Of a stretch of 41,526 nucleotides of DNA, positions 1 to 8,912 are shown in pieces. Source of the DNA: a virus; the IMG/VR virus record IMGVR_UViG_3300037087_000272, positions 1 to 41,526 of that record; one strand, given 5' to 3'. Position 1 is the stretch's first letter. The number at the start of each line of letters is the position of its first letter. A program made the position numbers and the translations under genes. The notes under the pieces are model-generated. The model had not been told where the DNA came from. It worked only from the letters and a program-made list of their open reading frames with translations, and did not search any database.

Positions 1-166
1 GTCCCCGGGGTGATATTGTTGTTCTGGGCATACCAGCCACGAGCAACCGCGCTGGATTTGGTGATCACATTGCGGGTAAGGTTTCGGACTTCGACGTTAG
101 CGGAGTGAGTGTAGGTTAGAGCTGCTTCAGCCCCACCCGCAGTCGTACTGAGAACATATGAGGTAG
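1..166. repeat. Left copy of 166-bp terminal direct repeat (circular join)
   Basis: The 166 bases at the left edge match 41361-41526 except for one position: C at 40 and T at 41400. This is what an unclosed assembly of a circular or circularly permuted genome looks like. The reading frame of the tail gene continues through it, so the repeat is an overlap and not a second locus. The unique circle would be about 41,360 bp. Confidence 0.9.
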
Positions 167-1211
167 CCGAGTTCTTCGTTTTGATAAACCTTGTCTCGCA
201 CTCATTGTAGTTTGTAGCACTGTTCGAGGCGGCCCCGATGACAATCTCTTCTCCGACGGCCCAATCAACCGACGAGGCCATAATGAACGGGTCGGCGGCT
301 GTCCCAACACCCGATGTATACAGACCTCGATAGTTTGTGGTTGGCGTTCCATAGGAGACTGATCCAACTTCCGTGAATGTCAGTACAAACGGGTAACTCG
401 TGCTTACAGACCCAATGACGATCCCATAATCGCCGCCTGCGGTTGCTTCATCAAGAATGAGCGTGTCGACATATGCAATCGGGTATGGACTGGCGACTGA
501 CCCCCTCTGCCAGACGCCGCCATCACTGATCGAGATATTGCCCTTGATGGTGGTCGTCACTGATGCGGCAACGTCCGACACCCAACTACCATACGAACCA
601 ACATTCAGAGCATTATTGGTTGACCTGGCCACGGCAACTTCGGTCGATGCGCCAGACCCGAATGTTACTGTACCGTCACGGGTAACGGTATAGCGGGTGG
701 CATTATTGGCTCCCAGCACATAGAGGTTGTCGGTCGATGCAATTGCACCGGTCAAGTCCTGGATCCAGCTTGCCCACGGCAGCGTGTTTCCACTGTCGGT
801 GACAGTGATAGGGTATGAGCTAAACGTTCCAGTGTAACCAACCCGAATCCGGTAATACCCTGCGGTTGTTGTGGTGAATTGGTAAGGAGCAGCAAATCGA
901 AACATGTTGTAGCCCAGGAAACTAAAGGGTGTCACGACACTGACCACCACCTTATCTGCCCATGAGGCTCCGTTGTACTCTTGTAGGGCCACGTCGATCG
1001 TGGCGCCACCAGAACTTATTCCCGGGGATGTAATGAAAAGGATTGCCCCGGTGCACTTGTTGGTAGTGTTGGGAGCGGTAAACACGGCGGAGTATTTGCT
1101 GGAATTTATCGTGGTCAGTCCAGACGCATGCATTGCCGCGCAGGCTGTCACGGTGTCGAAGCCGGTAGTCGAGGTCAGCGTGGTGTCACCGTTATTGACT
1201 CGGATCGCCAT
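1..1211 (-). CDS. Tail fibre / receptor-binding-like protein, N-terminal part (continues across the join to 39692)
   Basis: The minus-strand frame opens at ATG 1211 (MAIRVNNGDTTLTS...) and runs without a stop to the left edge. It is in frame with the open frame that re-enters at the right edge and stops at 39692, so together they encode about 959 residues. The N-terminal 380 residues are Gly/Ser/Thr-rich, beta-type sequence. They contain stretches such as TTAGYYRIRVGYTG and TLPWASWIQDLTGAI, which resemble virion fibre or adsorption-apparatus proteins. The gene starts 1 nt after the TGA or TAA region of the preceding 114-residue gene, in the tail operon. A role in the tail tip or receptor binding is inferred from position and composition. 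I do not recognise a specific family. Confidence 0.8.
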   Translation of the reverse strand, partial: MAIRVNNGDTTLTSTTGFDTVTACAAMHASGLTTINSSKYSAVFTAPNTTNKCTGAILFITSPGISSGGATIDVALQEYNGASWADKVVVSVVTPFSFLGYNMFRFAAPYQFTTTTAGYYRIRVGYTGTFSSYPITVTDSGNTLPWASWIQDLTGAIASTDNLYVLGANNATRYTVTRDGTVTFGSGASTEVAVARSTNNALNVGSYGSWVSDVAASVTTTIKGNISISDGGVWQRGSVASPYPIAYVDTLILDEATAGGDYGIVIGSVSTSYPFVLTFTEVGSVSYGTPTTNYRGLYTSGVGTAADPFIMASSVDWAVGEEIVIGAASNSATNYNECETRFIKTKNSATSYVLSTTAGGAEAALTYTHSANVEVRNLTRNVITKSSAVARGWYAQNNNITPG

Positions 1212-1212
1212 G

Positions 1213-1557
1213 CTACACCAGCCTCGCTAAGGTCGCTTGCAAGGTGCTGATCAGTGCTGTAATTCGGGTGATCTCCGAATAATCAGCGTTCCCCTGTCGA
1301 ACGGTAAACATTGTATTGATCAATCCAACGATGCGAGTGTTCTTGGCAGGCGTCCACTTTCCAGCGATTGCTACCATCAGGTCTGCTACATCTGTAGCGT
1401 CCTGGGTTGGACTGGGATAACTGGCCAGTGTCGTCTGCAGGGTAGCGATCTGGCTCTTGATATCCTCTTTGTTGAACGTGGCTACAATCTGGTTGGTGGC
1501 ATCGTCCGTCTCGACCCACCACTTTGATCCTGGTAGTTTCGTCAGGGTAGTTGTCAT
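1213..1557 (-). CDS. Small tail-operon protein, function unknown
   Basis: This 114-residue protein (MTTTLTKLPGSKWWVE...) sits between two fibre-like genes. Its start overlaps the end of the preceding gene (stop at 1557) and its stop lies 1 nt before the next ATG, so it is translationally coupled to both. The sequence is largely helical: a middle segment (about residues 30-45) and the C-terminal LISTLQATLARLV carry spaced hydrophobics suggesting short amphipathic or coiled helices. There is no signal peptide or membrane span. It may be a fibre chaperone or small baseplate part, but that is only inferred from the neighbours. Confidence 0.7.
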   Translation of the reverse strand: MTTTLTKLPGSKWWVETDDATNQIVATFNKEDIKSQIATLQTTLASYPSPTQDATDVADLMVAIAGKWTPAKNTRIVGLINTMFTVRQGNADYSEITRITALISTLQATLARLV

Positions 1558-3353
1558 TAGAATGCCTCGTCATATCTGCCGTAGGTCAGGCTGGCCCGTG
1601 CGGTCCAGGCTGCGGAGTAAGTAGCATACCCGCCGTTGTTGGTTATGCTGGCGTGTCCAATAATCGTCGGATTGCTGCTTTGATCAATCTTTTGTAACCA
1701 CCAGGTGCCATCTGCCTTACTCATGCCCACGTAGGTGGTTGTTCCGCTTGTATCCGTATGGTTGATTTGAGCCACTTGCAAATCCTCCAGGGTGTGGGTA
1801 TGGCTTATTGGTGCAAAATCTGTGCTGTCGAGGCCGTCGAGTGTGTCAGCATTACCGATTGATAGGTCTGCTGGATGCAGCCAGTGAGGCTCGCCGCCAT
1901 CAACCACCAGCAGATCGCCCTCGTCTCCGATCGGTAGCCTGGCTGAGCTGTTTACCGTGTAGGTTGTTGACAGGAAGCCTGAATTCGTCCAGACTTCAGT
2001 TATTTGACCTGCAGGTGGGTACATCCCCGTATGCCATGTGAACCACTGTACAACAACGTAGACACCTGTCGTCGGGGTGGCATCCAGGAAAGTCCCCGTC
2101 ACATCGAAGTCATCACCGGTCTGACTGTTCCCACTGGGCGTGAAGCCGCCCGATGCAAGAACTTCCCCTGCGCCGTCGTCGCGCTGGATCTGCCAGTAGT
2201 AGTACCACTGATCGCCCCAAGCACTGTAGTAGCGGCTCAGGCGGGTTGTGAAGTCGATCGTGATAGGAGTCCCGGCTACAAAGCCGGGGGATTCAGCAAC
2301 AATTGGATAAACCCAACTCTGCTGACCGCCTGTCCCCCACGTGTACCATCCTAATTCGATCGGAGGTGTTCCCTCCAGGTTTTTCCGGTTGACATACGAC
2401 CCAACTGGTCGATACAGCATATCCCCGCCGACGATCAACCTGGCCCGCTCGAAATACCCATCCAGAGAGTCAGCACCCCCTTCATGGCTGCTTGCATGTG
2501 GGAGTGGATTCTGTCCATCGACAAGCAGCCCAGATAACCCGTTTACGCTGATCTCATCTCCACCCCCATCTTCGTGGGACGGGTGATGTGCCTTCGGGGC
2601 TATTAGAGCACCCCAGTTCCCCGGGAATCTTAGGTCAATTATGTCAGCCCCATCCCTCCCAATATAAAACATCTTCTGGAAGGTATAAAGTCTTATGAGA
2701 GCCAGACATGCAACTGATCCAGCGGGGATCTCTGGGAAATCTTCCGTGATTGATAAAGACTCAGTTTCAATACTCTTATGGTTACCAGGCCCCGTCAATA
2801 AAACAGTCCCGGATGAGTTGACATAAACCAAAATGAAATATTGGTCATCCTCCTCCATCTCAGCAACATTGAAGGAAAGGTCGATCTTCTGAGGAGGAAC
2901 ATAGATTGCTACACCATCGTTGAAACAAATCCCATCGTGGATCACGATCCCAAGTGGGACATCTGGATCACCCCAGACTCTGAGATTCAAAATCTGGTTA
3001 GAGAATATCTCCATCATGTCTTCATTCGGAAATTGATGGTGGATCCCATGAGGAGGTACAGGACTGACGTTCCCTTCTCCCCAGTTCTGCAGCCCAACTC
3101 TGGCCCCGATGATCTGGGTCCGCTCTGGCTGGTAAGGATCATATCCAAGCCACACCAGTGCTTCATCCTGGGCACTCATACGGTAATTCAAGACCTGGAA
3201 AACCATACCTTCCACCCGAACATGGACCATATTCGGCTGACCAGTTTCTACATTTCCTAGCCCATCTCCCATGACTGCTGGGACCGCGTGCAAAGTCCCC
3301 TGTTTCCCAGCAAACTTGGTATCGAACAATCGGCGGAGGGATATTATGGACAT
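1557..3353 (-). CDS. Tail fibre-like structural protein
   Basis: About 598 residues when started at ATG 3353 (MSIISLRRLFDTKF...). The frame is open further upstream, but those codons overlap the preceding gene and lack a ribosome site. The chosen start overlaps the upstream stop (3346-3344) by 10 bp. Two copies of the HxSHxxGGxD fibre motif are visible in the middle (HHPSHEDGGGDEI and HASSHEGGADSL), followed by a DTLDGLDSTDFAPISHTHT segment. Such His/Gly/Asp motifs recur in phage tail fibre shafts. The N-terminal third may be a globular attachment domain. It is likely an adsorption or baseplate-associated protein. The upstream part of the gene (about 2600-3350) looks richer in A+T than the genome average. 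Confidence 0.8.
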   Translation of the reverse strand: MSIISLRRLFDTKFAGKQGTLHAVPAVMGDGLGNVETGQPNMVHVRVEGMVFQVLNYRMSAQDEALVWLGYDPYQPERTQIIGARVGLQNWGEGNVSPVPPHGIHHQFPNEDMMEIFSNQILNLRVWGDPDVPLGIVIHDGICFNDGVAIYVPPQKIDLSFNVAEMEEDDQYFILVYVNSSGTVLLTGPGNHKSIETESLSITEDFPEIPAGSVACLALIRLYTFQKMFYIGRDGADIIDLRFPGNWGALIAPKAHHPSHEDGGGDEISVNGLSGLLVDGQNPLPHASSHEGGADSLDGYFERARLIVGGDMLYRPVGSYVNRKNLEGTPPIELGWYTWGTGGQQSWVYPIVAESPGFVAGTPITIDFTTRLSRYYSAWGDQWYYYWQIQRDDGAGEVLASGGFTPSGNSQTGDDFDVTGTFLDATPTTGVYVVVQWFTWHTGMYPPAGQITEVWTNSGFLSTTYTVNSSARLPIGDEGDLLVVDGGEPHWLHPADLSIGNADTLDGLDSTDFAPISHTHTLEDLQVAQINHTDTSGTTTYVGMSKADGTWWLQKIDQSSNPTIIGHASITNNGGYATYSAAWTARASLTYGRYDEAF

Positions 3354-6313
3354 AGATTCCAAAGAAGTACGTTGTCTAGGATGATTCTCCAACGAGAAAT
3401 TGGATTTAGGATGATCTGGCCCCACTGCCAGACATTCCCATGGCCTTGTCCTGTATCCCCACCTCTAGATTCAGTCCCAATATTCACACCGGGAAATCCA
3501 GTACCGATCGAACCGGCCGAAGAAAAGAGGCCCTGAAAGGTTAGAGGTTTGGCCAATAAAGATTCAGCAATCCCTTCGCTGGTTGCTGGGTAAAATCTCG
3601 AAGCAAGTGCAGGTCCGCCTATAGCGTTACCAGGTCTATTCCAGATATACGTTAGATCTATATAGACAATATCCGAATCCCAATACCGTGGAAAAAACTT
3701 TATGTCTCCTTCGAAGTATTGTCCAGTCCAGATCTCACCACCCGCTGGGATAACCTGGAAGGAAAGGTCGCTTTTATCAATATTCGAAAGAAACCATTTC
3801 CATTCCTTCCACCAGATGTAAATCCCTCCGGTCATCAGCATACCCCAACCCCAGGGCCCAATCTCTAACGGAGTGTCGTGTCCCAAAAATCCATAGGAAA
3901 TCTCAACGTGATCTACGTTGAAAGTCCCGGGTATGGTGAGCTTATACCAGTCAATCCTGGTTGAAGCTGGTACTGGAAACTTACCTGTTCTCACGAATTT
4001 TTTGTTTGAACCAAGAGCATCATGGACCCCAGTGCTAATAAGGGTACTTAATCCGGTGGTTGGACTGTAAGCATAGGCTTCTATTACATAAAAGTCATCT
4101 GCATCTGTGTCTTCGAACAAATTAGTAGAAAGGTTGCGTTCCTGGAATCTACCGTTTATCTGATAAGAGGTTTTATTAACGTGGTCGTTTGAACGAATTG
4201 TCCCATTAAGCCTGTTCCAAATGTAATAATCATACTGCTCTAAAATGCCGCCATAAAATAAAGTCCAGGGGCCATTGGCAGGGGCATCCAGATCCGCAGC
4301 ACAATTCGGGGTAGGGATCTTCTCCGGTTCCTGGGGAGGGTTAGGTTGCGGGTTAGAATAAGTCGTCCCATGGTAAGGTGGCAGGAGACTCACAGGAGCG
4401 AACGTAAATGGCTTGAAAGGGGGAAGGTTATTCGCTGGTAATGCCGGTGGGATAATAGTTACCCCAGGAGGTCCGCTTACTTCTGCTTCACACTCCAGTA
4501 TCGGGGTGACAGAACCAGTTTGATCATCCCAGGTGTAATTGATCTTCCTGACAATAAGTTTTACATGATCCCATGTGACTCCCAGGGGAGTATCTGATGG
4601 TTCTAAGCTGATGGTTATGTATTGGTTAGGAGCCACATCGATGAGCTGATTATTAGCGACCAACGGGATTATCACACTGGAGAAAGGGTTATTCTCTTTA
4701 GCAAGCAGCAGTCCAGAAAATTCATTACACTGTTCCTGGGATGAGACAACAAAATTACTCTTACTTTGAGATGTCCCATATTGCTTCAGAGCATTCCCAG
4801 GGGCTGTCGCTAACATGGTGTCAAATGTATTCCCGTTGTAATAAAACCCGCCCATTTGATACCAACCAATCGGAGAATGATCCAATTTCTTGATCTGGAT
4901 TTGTTCCATCCAATCTGTCTTGGTGATGTGCATCACAATGAGAACATCTCCCCGCTGCGGCATACCTTCAGGAGCGGTTACAGGTAAGAGTTGTGGATCA
5001 ATTTCGACGAAGAGTCTGCCATACCGGTCAGTGATAGGTGCAGCTCCTATCTGTTCCGAGAAACCCGTGATTTGATCGAATAATGGGCCTAGATTCCCAG
5101 CACAAGAGAAGGCTCGTTTCTCATCACCTGATGGATAAATATCTGTACTTCGTGTGATCGTACTCCGGTATAAAGCCCAGACCCACAGTGCCTTATCTAC
5201 TGTTAGGTTATCGATATGCATCCAATCTACTTCAAGGACATCTTGCCCCGGGAGTGTAGCATGGGTATCCATCAGGACAAAAGGCCAGGCGGTAGCTGCT
5301 TTCATCCAGAAAGTATTCCCCTGGACTGAAAATGTAATTTTCTTGAGTTCTGAATCAAAACTAATCGACCCACTCTCAACCCGACCTAAGGTGAAGATAT
5401 TCCCAGCATAATCTCCGAGTGGGTTGATGTCTGCCACTGAATTACCGTAGTGGTTCTCAGAAAGCAGCACAACAGACATCCTATCTTTCAACAGGGAAAT
5501 ATCTTCTATGTTATACCAATCAATCTGAAACGAAACCCCTTCAGCTTGCGAGGTGTTTAGATTCTGGAGTGAGAATCCAGTAATTCTTGGGTCATCAACA
5601 GCATCATAAACCCTGATATAACGGTAACCTGTCGAGGTCTTCCCATTAGCCGTGACCCCACAACGAATACGATACAATCCTGTCTGATTGAAGATAACAG
5701 TGAACCCACCCCTTTCATCATCGATTGTGTCAACAACAGAAGGTCCAGAACAATCCCAGCTCCATGAGTCAACCCCAGAACCATCTGGTACCCACGACTG
5801 ATAAGCTCTCGTCGTAACCGAAAGTGTCTCCCCTACAAGCTCGACAACTCGGATATATGGCCCCATCACAGGAACCGGAGCCATACTGGTAAATTGGTCT
5901 GTGTAGGCAACATCGCTCTCGATCTTATAAACTCCGCCCAGGAAGCTGAGCTTCTTTGCCCAGTACTCGAAATCATCGATAACGGTCAGGCACAGCCCTC
6001 CTACCCAGGAGATGTCGGAAGCCTCGCCAATTGTGATTTTCGAGCCATCGATCGACCGAACCCGCACGAATCCAATATCTGAAGCCCCGGCGGTTGTGCC
6101 GACCAGGCAGGTCATATCCTCGAGGACATCCCCTGTGCTTCCAACCCCGTTGAGATAATTCACCTCGACGACTGGGTCCACTCCCGCCGTTACAGAATCT
6201 ACGACAGCAGTGAAAATCGTGGTGGGGACGTGCAAGTATATAGAAAATTTTTCCCACTGTCCATCACTCCTGAAAAAACCCAGCTCCTCTGAAGTAGCGG
6301 CCCGCGCCATCAT
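3344..6313 (-). CDS. Large tail-tip / baseplate protein with PKD-like domain
   Basis: A 989-residue protein. The start at 6313 (MMARAATSEELGFF...) overlaps the stop of the upstream distal-tail gene by 4 bp. Around residues 150-245 there is a beta-sandwich resembling a PKD/Ig domain (SWSWDCSGPSVVDT then GLYRIRCGVTANGKT). The middle, near residues 600-640, resembles the substrate-loop region of phage tail-associated proteins, with a Pro-rich linker (LPANNLPPFKPF) after it. The C-terminal third is aromatic-rich and could be carbohydrate- or wall-binding. Position right after the distal tail protein fits a tail-associated adhesion or tip protein. Most of the gene looks markedly AT-richer than its neighbours, suggesting horizontal exchange of the host-range module. 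Confidence 0.75.
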   Translation of the reverse strand: MMARAATSEELGFFRSDGQWEKFSIYLHVPTTIFTAVVDSVTAGVDPVVEVNYLNGVGSTGDVLEDMTCLVGTTAGASDIGFVRVRSIDGSKITIGEASDISWVGGLCLTVIDDFEYWAKKLSFLGGVYKIESDVAYTDQFTSMAPVPVMGPYIRVVELVGETLSVTTRAYQSWVPDGSGVDSWSWDCSGPSVVDTIDDERGGFTVIFNQTGLYRIRCGVTANGKTSTGYRYIRVYDAVDDPRITGFSLQNLNTSQAEGVSFQIDWYNIEDISLLKDRMSVVLLSENHYGNSVADINPLGDYAGNIFTLGRVESGSISFDSELKKITFSVQGNTFWMKAATAWPFVLMDTHATLPGQDVLEVDWMHIDNLTVDKALWVWALYRSTITRSTDIYPSGDEKRAFSCAGNLGPLFDQITGFSEQIGAAPITDRYGRLFVEIDPQLLPVTAPEGMPQRGDVLIVMHITKTDWMEQIQIKKLDHSPIGWYQMGGFYYNGNTFDTMLATAPGNALKQYGTSQSKSNFVVSSQEQCNEFSGLLLAKENNPFSSVIIPLVANNQLIDVAPNQYITISLEPSDTPLGVTWDHVKLIVRKINYTWDDQTGSVTPILECEAEVSGPPGVTIIPPALPANNLPPFKPFTFAPVSLLPPYHGTTYSNPQPNPPQEPEKIPTPNCAADLDAPANGPWTLFYGGILEQYDYYIWNRLNGTIRSNDHVNKTSYQINGRFQERNLSTNLFEDTDADDFYVIEAYAYSPTTGLSTLISTGVHDALGSNKKFVRTGKFPVPASTRIDWYKLTIPGTFNVDHVEISYGFLGHDTPLEIGPWGWGMLMTGGIYIWWKEWKWFLSNIDKSDLSFQVIPAGGEIWTGQYFEGDIKFFPRYWDSDIVYIDLTYIWNRPGNAIGGPALASRFYPATSEGIAESLLAKPLTFQGLFSSAGSIGTGFPGVNIGTESRGGDTGQGHGNVWQWGQIILNPISRWRIILDNVLLWNLCP

Positions 6314-6918
6314 GCTTGCAGCTCCAATCTCTGGAACTTGAACTCGATATCCATTCTGCGCAAAAAGTCCCGGTCTTCTTCCGGCCAGATCATCACCGCC
6401 TTATAAGCCATGAAGGCATCCCCCACGTTTTGCCGAGTCACAATATAAACTTCAGCCGAAGCCCCAGCGCAGAACGTCCGGAGCTGCTCGATCTCGGCCG
6501 GTTTCAGATCCTTCCAGAACCAGGTGATGGTTTTCCACCCCAGCCCCCGGATCGACCCATCCCCCAGGGCTACCGGCTTGGACCAGGGATGGTAGGTCGA
6601 TTTTGGATAGGGCACCGGCTGGGTTAGCTTCATCAAATCGGTCAATCCCACCAGGCTCGTCCCGATCATGAAGGTGACGTATCCGTTGAAATCCTTCCCG
6701 GTCAAGGCCGCATCCACCACTTCCACCGCCAGCGTCGCTGGGCTGAAGCTCGCCCCTGCTTTGGTTGGGGTCAGGGTGTAGCTTCCCGCCGGCACGGCTG
6801 AGATGGTGTAGGTTCCGTCGCTCGCCGTGATCGCGCTCCGGGTGCCGTCCGAAACGCTCGCCCCCGCCAATCCCAGCCCGCCGGCTGTGATGGTCCCCGA
6901 AACGGTGTAGGTGGTCAT
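6310..6918 (-). CDS. Distal-tail-like protein with N-terminal carboxypeptidase-regulatory-like beta domain
   Basis: A 202-residue protein. Residues 1-75 (VSGTITAGGLGLAGASVS ... DGTYTISAVPAGSYTLTPT) have the pattern of a carboxypeptidase-regulatory/prealbumin-like beta-sandwich, often appended to phage virion proteins for surface binding. Residues 80-202 (MIGTSLVGLTDLMKLT ... MDIEFKFQRLEL) are a separate structural domain. Its location directly after the tape measure gene suggests a distal tail protein. It overlaps the tape measure stop by 4 bp (ATGA) and overlaps the next gene by 4 bp, so expression is tightly coupled. The beta domain is seen in the sequence pattern; the distal-tail role is inferred from gene order. 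Confidence 0.7.
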   Translation of the reverse strand: MTTYTVSGTITAGGLGLAGASVSDGTRSAITASDGTYTISAVPAGSYTLTPTKAGASFSPATLAVEVVDAALTGKDFNGYVTFMIGTSLVGLTDLMKLTQPVPYPKSTYHPWSKPVALGDGSIRGLGWKTITWFWKDLKPAEIEQLRTFCAGASAEVYIVTRQNVGDAFMAYKAVMIWPEEDRDFLRRMDIEFKFQRLELQA

Positions 6919-8912
6919 CCGAACACCTCACTGAATAGATTCTCGTTGTCCTGGCGGATGGCTCGTCGGTCTTCAGGGCTCAGTCGGCTGTCGAAGCGCC
7001 GGTGATCGTTGATCGTGATGTTCGCAGCTCCGCCCCCGCCTGAAAGCATCGCCAGCACGTTGTCCTGGTTTAACCGGCCGCGCATCATCTTTTCCGCTGC
7101 CCGGGTCGAGCTGGGCGACAGTACGAATTCGTCGTGCATCATGTACAGACCGGGCGAGGTATAACCCCCCATATCCTTGGATGGCACGCCGGACGATGGC
7201 AGCGCCAGCCCCTTGAAGTAATCCTGTAATCTCGCCGCTCCATCGACCAGAACCTGCATATCGCCGATCATGTAGCTCGAAAAATCCGAAAACAGTTTTG
7301 CGGCTTTTTCGGTGCCATCGTTCATAGTGTTGAGCGCATCAGACACGGCCTGGCGCCTGGCCCGTTCCTGATCGTTCCAATCCTGCTCCATATCGCTGAG
7401 CTGGATCTTGCGCTGCACCGCTTCCCGGTCTCGCCGGATCTGGAAGTCTTGCTCCTGGTCTCCCAGCTCGATCTGGAAGCTCTGCAGCCGGAACGCCCGC
7501 TGCACCTGGTAATCCTGCGCCTGGTCCGCCTGGCTGCGGGTGAAATCCTCGATCGATCTCTGCCGGCTGAGGTCGTAATCTTCCTGGTCACGGTTCTGCT
7601 GCACCTTGAACTGCCGGGTAGCCTGCATATAGCTGAAGGCATCCCCGCTCCGGGCGATGTCCCACAGTTGGAATTGGAAGTCTTCCGTCGCCCGCTGGCG
7701 CTGCTTTTGGAAGTCTTGCTCGCTCCGCACCATCTGGATCCCGAAATCCCGCGCTGCGATGAACCGCTGCTGGCCATATTCATAGGCGCTCATGGCCTCC
7801 TGGCGGTCGAAGTCCCGTTGGGTTCGGCTGCGCTGGAGGTTGTAGTCCGCCACCTCGTAGCTCTGCTGCAGGTCGAAGTCCCGCTGGCTCTGGCCGAGCT
7901 GGATCAGGTGCGCCCTCAGCGCCTGCTCTTCCTGCCGGTAATACTGGTTATAGGCAATGATTGTATCGGATGTAAAACCCTTAAGCGGATCGGATGCCAC
8001 AGATGAGCCACCAGCGTTCGCCATATTTTGTTTTGTATAATCCAATTGCTGTTGCAATAAAGGATATTTTTCGAGTTCGTCTTTAGTAGCGTTTTTGGCA
8101 TAAGCCTGAATCGCCGGTCCGTATTGGGATCCAAAACTTTCACCCAGGCCATGGGTTTGACTAGCAGCATCTTTTTCCTTTTGTGGCATATTAGTGAGTG
8201 TATCTTGCGCACGTTTTTGCGCATCATTGAAAGTTGATTGCAAAGCAATCGTAGCACCAGCCAGCAGGCCAAATGCGACAACTACCTGCGGAATAGCCAC
8301 GGCAAAACTTCCTAAAGCAATCTCACTGCCAGCTACGGCGGCTGCTCCAGTTGATGACGCAGCTCCTGCACCCGCTCCAAGTAATCCTCCAATTCCGCCA
8401 ATCAATTTAGATGCTCCGGCGCCGACCGTGGCAATACCTCCAACGAGAAGACTACCCCCGACAAATTTCAGGACAGTATCAACAGCCTGCGGGTTTTTCT
8501 CGGCAAAGGAGGCGATATTTTCAACAATTTTCGCCGCCTGTTCCAAATATGGAATGGCATCCTGGACAATCACCCGACCTATTCGGGTAGTTGATTCCTC
8601 AATACTCTGATTGGCCAATATCCAACGTTTAGAAGCCGTCTCCGTGGTACCGACCTGGCCGACATAGGATTGAGCGGCTTTCATCATGCCGGCAAACATA
8701 ACCCCGCTGGCAACAGTTATAACCGCGCTGATCTTCGCCAGCTCATTCATCCGGTCGTTCAAACCCTTGACGCGTGCACTGGCCTGATCCGCTCCCTGCC
8801 CGGTCTGCTTGGTTCCATCCTTCAGACTGTCCGCGGTCTTCTGGGCCTCTTTAGCGCCTGAAGGGTCATTCACGTATCGAATTCTTACCTGAAGCTCTTT
8901 TTCGTCAGACAT
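6915..8912 (-). CDS. Tail tape measure protein
   Basis: A 665-residue protein directly after the gpG/gpGT chaperones, the standard place for the tape measure, which sets tail length inside the tail tube. Residues 60-80 and 150-225 are hydrophobic, Gly/Ala-rich membrane-like segments. Residues 344-520 are an 11-residue repeat (xDFxxQ...) with an aromatic at each repeat (F346, Y357, F368, Y379, F390, F401, F412, then F435 to W512). The C-terminus (about 565-665) is non-repetitive. Start ATG 8912 overlaps the gpT stop by 8 bp, with GGAGTT about 12 nt upstream. By the usual rule of about 0.15 nm per residue this predicts a tail near 100 nm. Base composition changes sharply inside the gene (AT-rich about 7950-8690). 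Confidence 0.93.
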   Translation of the reverse strand: MSDEKELQVRIRYVNDPSGAKEAQKTADSLKDGTKQTGQGADQASARVKGLNDRMNELAKISAVITVASGVMFAGMMKAAQSYVGQVGTTETASKRWILANQSIEESTTRIGRVIVQDAIPYLEQAAKIVENIASFAEKNPQAVDTVLKFVGGSLLVGGIATVGAGASKLIGGIGGLLGAGAGAASSTGAAAVAGSEIALGSFAVAIPQVVVAFGLLAGATIALQSTFNDAQKRAQDTLTNMPQKEKDAASQTHGLGESFGSQYGPAIQAYAKNATKDELEKYPLLQQQLDYTKQNMANAGGSSVASDPLKGFTSDTIIAYNQYYRQEEQALRAHLIQLGQSQRDFDLQQSYEVADYNLQRSRTQRDFDRQEAMSAYEYGQQRFIAARDFGIQMVRSEQDFQKQRQRATEDFQFQLWDIARSGDAFSYMQATRQFKVQQNRDQEDYDLSRQRSIEDFTRSQADQAQDYQVQRAFRLQSFQIELGDQEQDFQIRRDREAVQRKIQLSDMEQDWNDQERARRQAVSDALNTMNDGTEKAAKLFSDFSSYMIGDMQVLVDGAARLQDYFKGLALPSSGVPSKDMGGYTSPGLYMMHDEFVLSPSSTRAAEKMMRGRLNQDNVLAMLSGGGGAANITINDHRRFDSRLSPEDRRAIRQDNENLFSEVFG
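7353..7883 (-). repeat. 33-bp-period degenerate repeat encoding hendecads in the tape measure
   Basis: Fourteen to fifteen units of 11 residues are read from residue 344 to 520, each carrying an acidic-aromatic pair followed by xxQ (RDFDLQQ, ADYNLQR, RDFDRQE, QDFQKQR, EDYDLSR). Spacing is exactly 11 except for one 23-residue step between F412 and F435, and the aromatic is lost in one unit (R501). The DNA repeats are diverged, so this is an old protein repeat and not a recent tandem duplication. Confidence 0.85.

Noticed and set aside
6452-6931. 159-codon minus-strand ORF overlapping the distal tail gene
   Set aside because: Out-of-frame, His/Arg/Gly-rich shadow of the supported 202-residue gene.
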